Assembly (NCBI RefSeq): GCF_027570075.1
Contig: NZ_JAKMUS010000014.1
Span: 1 to 56,682, forward strand
Direction: 5' to 3'
DNA length: 56,682 nt
DNA from: Corynebacterium meitnerae
Lineage (GTDB): Bacteria > Actinomycetota > Actinomycetes > Mycobacteriales > Mycobacteriaceae
The position numbers and the translations under genes were made by a program. The notes under the pieces were generated by a model. The model had not been told where the DNA came from and did not search any database. It saw nothing but the letters and a program-made list of their open reading frames with translations. Of this stretch, positions 55,197-56,682 are shown one piece after another (within the stretch, counting starts at the first letter, position 1; each line of letters begins with the position of its first letter).

Positions 55197-56682
55197 TTAG
55201 TTAGCGGGATTCTCCTCAACCTCTGCATCAGCAACCTCTGCATCAGCATCAGCAGCCTGCGGCGCATCGTTGTTTTCCTCAACGCCTGGTGCCGGCTGCT
55301 CCGGCTCCGGGACAACCTCAGCGTCAGTCTGGCGGGAGCTTCCCTCGGTCTGACCCGAGGACCCCTTCTCGCCTTCCTGCTCACTGGAGGAACCTTCGCC
55401 GGTCTTACCGAATGCGCTGGAGAAGTCGAGCTTGGAGTCACGCTTCTCCGGGTTCTTCGGATCACAGGTGGTAGCAATGGTCACGATTGCAGCGACACCG
55501 TATGCCAGTACCGCGAGACCAGCGAGAACCTGACCCAGGTTAGCGCCAGCACCCTGCAGACGAGCATTGAAGTCAGCAGCAGCACGTGCCATGTTCGGAT
55601 CCAGGATGCCCATCTGACGCTGCAGCGCAGTGTTCATGTCCTGAATCTGCTGGTTCACCTGAGCCTGGAAGCTCTGCAGACCCGGGATAGCAGCCTGCAT
55701 TGCAATGCCCAGCGGGATGAGAGCCAGCAGCGGGATACCGAAGCCCAGGAGGGACTCCGTGCAGCCCTTACGGCTGGAGAACTCGTGGGAGTTGATGGTC
55801 ACCTCAATGGTGTCGATGACCTTGCCGTTCGGGTCCTTGACCTCAACGACAATCTTGTCTCCAACCTTCGCCTCCGGCGTCGGTGTGACCGTGATCTTGC
55901 CGTTCTCGTCGATCTCAGCCTTGCCCGGCCCCGAGGTCACATCGACCGTGGTACCCGGAGTGAAGTCACCCGAGTCCTGGGTCTTGTTGATGTCCACGGA
56001 CTCGCCCGGAACCGTCGTCGCGTTATCCCATGCCGGGTACTTGAAGCTCGGCTCCAGCTCAGTCGCATTCTCAACATCAGTTTTGTCGAACGGGTTGGAG
56101 CAGTTCTGGATTTCTTCGACGTTGGATACGCCGTCGCCATCCCAGTCCTCATTCTCGGCCAGCGGCTTACCGTCGGCGTCGACAAGCGTGAACGTTGCCT
56201 CAACCTGCTGCTTGTCCTCCGGAGTGAAGGTGACATCAACCGCGGACTTCGCGTTGAACAGCTGCGCGAACTTCTTAAGGAAGTCCTTCGCATCCTGCTC
56301 AGTGATCACAGCGCCGTCCTCGCACTTCTTGCCAAAGGCCTTGTCGCGCTCGGAGATGTAACGGTCCTTCAGTGCCTTGGAGTCAACCTTGGCAGTGATC
56401 TTGCCGTCCTGAGCCGGGTCGCTGATCGTCCAGAGACCATCGTGGGTCTCCTTCTTGCCCGCCGCGTACGTGGTGTCCGCAGGAGCTTCATGCTTACCGA
56501 CGTTCTTCGGCTCCGCAACAATATCCTCGCCAACCTTGCCCGTGGCCGGGTCGTACTTCACGGCGTAGTCACCGATAGCAGTGACCGTGACAGTCACCTC
56601 ATCGGTAGAACCATCCGGGTAAGTCACAACAACCGGAACCTCAATCTTGGTACCAGGCGTTGCATCCTCAGGAACCTTAACG
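55197..56682 (-). CDS. Giant surface adhesin 3 (5' part beyond window)
   Basis: A partial gene: the frame is open to the right edge, so the N-terminus is missing and 495 codons are visible. They show the end of a YPDG module (VPVVVTYPDGSTDEVTV), a segment with DWDGDGVSNVEEIQNCSNPF, one Ig-like module, and the shared C-terminal membrane module. That module has RKGCTESLLGFGIPLLALIP and ends IVTIATTCDP. An acidic Ser/Glu/Ala-rich tail ends EENPAN. The C-terminal module is more diverged from adhesins 1 and 2 than they are from each other. Same strand and spacing make it the third member of a tandem array. Confidence 0.85.
   Translation of the reverse strand, partial: VKVPEDATPGTKIEVPVVVTYPDGSTDEVTVTVTAIGDYAVKYDPATGKVGEDIVAEPKNVGKHEAPADTTYAAGKKETHDGLWTISDPAQDGKITAKVDSKALKDRYISERDKAFGKKCEDGAVITEQDAKDFLKKFAQLFNAKSAVDVTFTPEDKQQVEATFTLVDADGKPLAENEDWDGDGVSNVEEIQNCSNPFDKTDVENATELEPSFKYPAWDNATTVPGESVDINKTQDSGDFTPGTTVDVTSGPGKAEIDENGKITVTPTPEAKVGDKIVVEVKDPNGKVIDTIEVTINSHEFSSRKGCTESLLGFGIPLLALIPLGIAMQAAIPGLQSFQAQVNQQIQDMNTALQRQMGILDPNMARAAADFNARLQGAGANLGQVLAGLAVLAYGVAAIVTIATTCDPKNPEKRDSKLDFSSAFGKTGEGSSSEQEGEKGSSGQTEGSSRQTDAEVVPEPEQPAPGVEENNDAPQAADADAEVADAEVEENPAN

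Overview
The window reads as a chromosomal segment of a Corynebacterium-type actinobacterium. Support for this: high-GC coding sequence with frequent GTG starts; small PorH and PorA mycomembrane porins; an HtaA-type haem protein with a DtxR-like box; a glnX-glnH-pknG operon whose PknG lacks the N-terminal rubredoxin; a pta-ackA operon next to it; a fused MrpAB antiporter; and Rib/YPDG-type surface adhesins. The order ppk2-porA-porH-(insert)-groEL and the order pknG-ackA-pta-fprA match what is known from C. glutamicum. The species cannot be named from sequence alone.

Layout. 1-1336: possible mobile-element edge, then a Phd/RelE-like toxin-antitoxin pair. 1344-2932: divergent sortase and rhodanese, then a MarR regulator. 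3007-7106: secreted anchored protein, a palindrome-rich gap, an enoyl-CoA hydratase-like protein and an iron-regulated HtaA protein. 7121-8604: PPK2, PorA (too short for most gene finders) and PorH. 9141-9881: a DUF3800 gene bracketed by 21-bp direct repeats. 10062-15867: GroEL with a perfect CIRCE operator, OPT transporter, a membrane-anchored unknown and an M20 peptidase. 15921-17192: an AbiEi/DUF559-like nuclease gene between two direct copies of a 72-75-bp palindromic repeat. 17373-18178: a leucine-rich leader peptide in front of a stand-alone protein resembling the regulatory domain of LeuA. 18393-24811: complete mrpA(B)CDEFG cation/proton antiporter operon. 24774-27345: GCS2-type ligase, LytR_C protein and DUF3263 protein. 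27368-31195: tightly packed def, GNAT, xthA, cls. 31223-34553: second AbiEi/DUF559-like gene, a palindromic repeat, an ABC transporter and a NUDIX hydrolase. 34611-44022: glnX-glnH-pknG, then ackA/pta (opposite strand) and fprA. 44403-56682: three leftward paralogous giant surface proteins, the last cut by the window end.

How genes work together. GlnX/GlnH/PknG form a membrane-to-cytosol nutrient-sensing relay that in corynebacteria controls 2-oxoglutarate dehydrogenase through OdhI. Pta/AckA handle acetate activation and overflow next door. PorA/PorH are mycomembrane channels, and the giant adhesins share a non-LPXTG C-terminal membrane module with a conserved Cys pair. The Mrp operon exports cations.

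Most noteworthy: (i) the Leu leader peptide plus stand-alone LeuA-like regulatory domain; (ii) two AbiEi/DUF559-like paralogues, each beside a short palindromic repeat; (iii) a 10-mer, GTCGATAAGC, found 14 times where about 0.1 would be expected; (iv) the direct-repeat-flanked DUF3800 insertion; (v) the adhesin family with conserved leader, terminator and C-terminal module. No rRNA, tRNA or CRISPR array was recognised.
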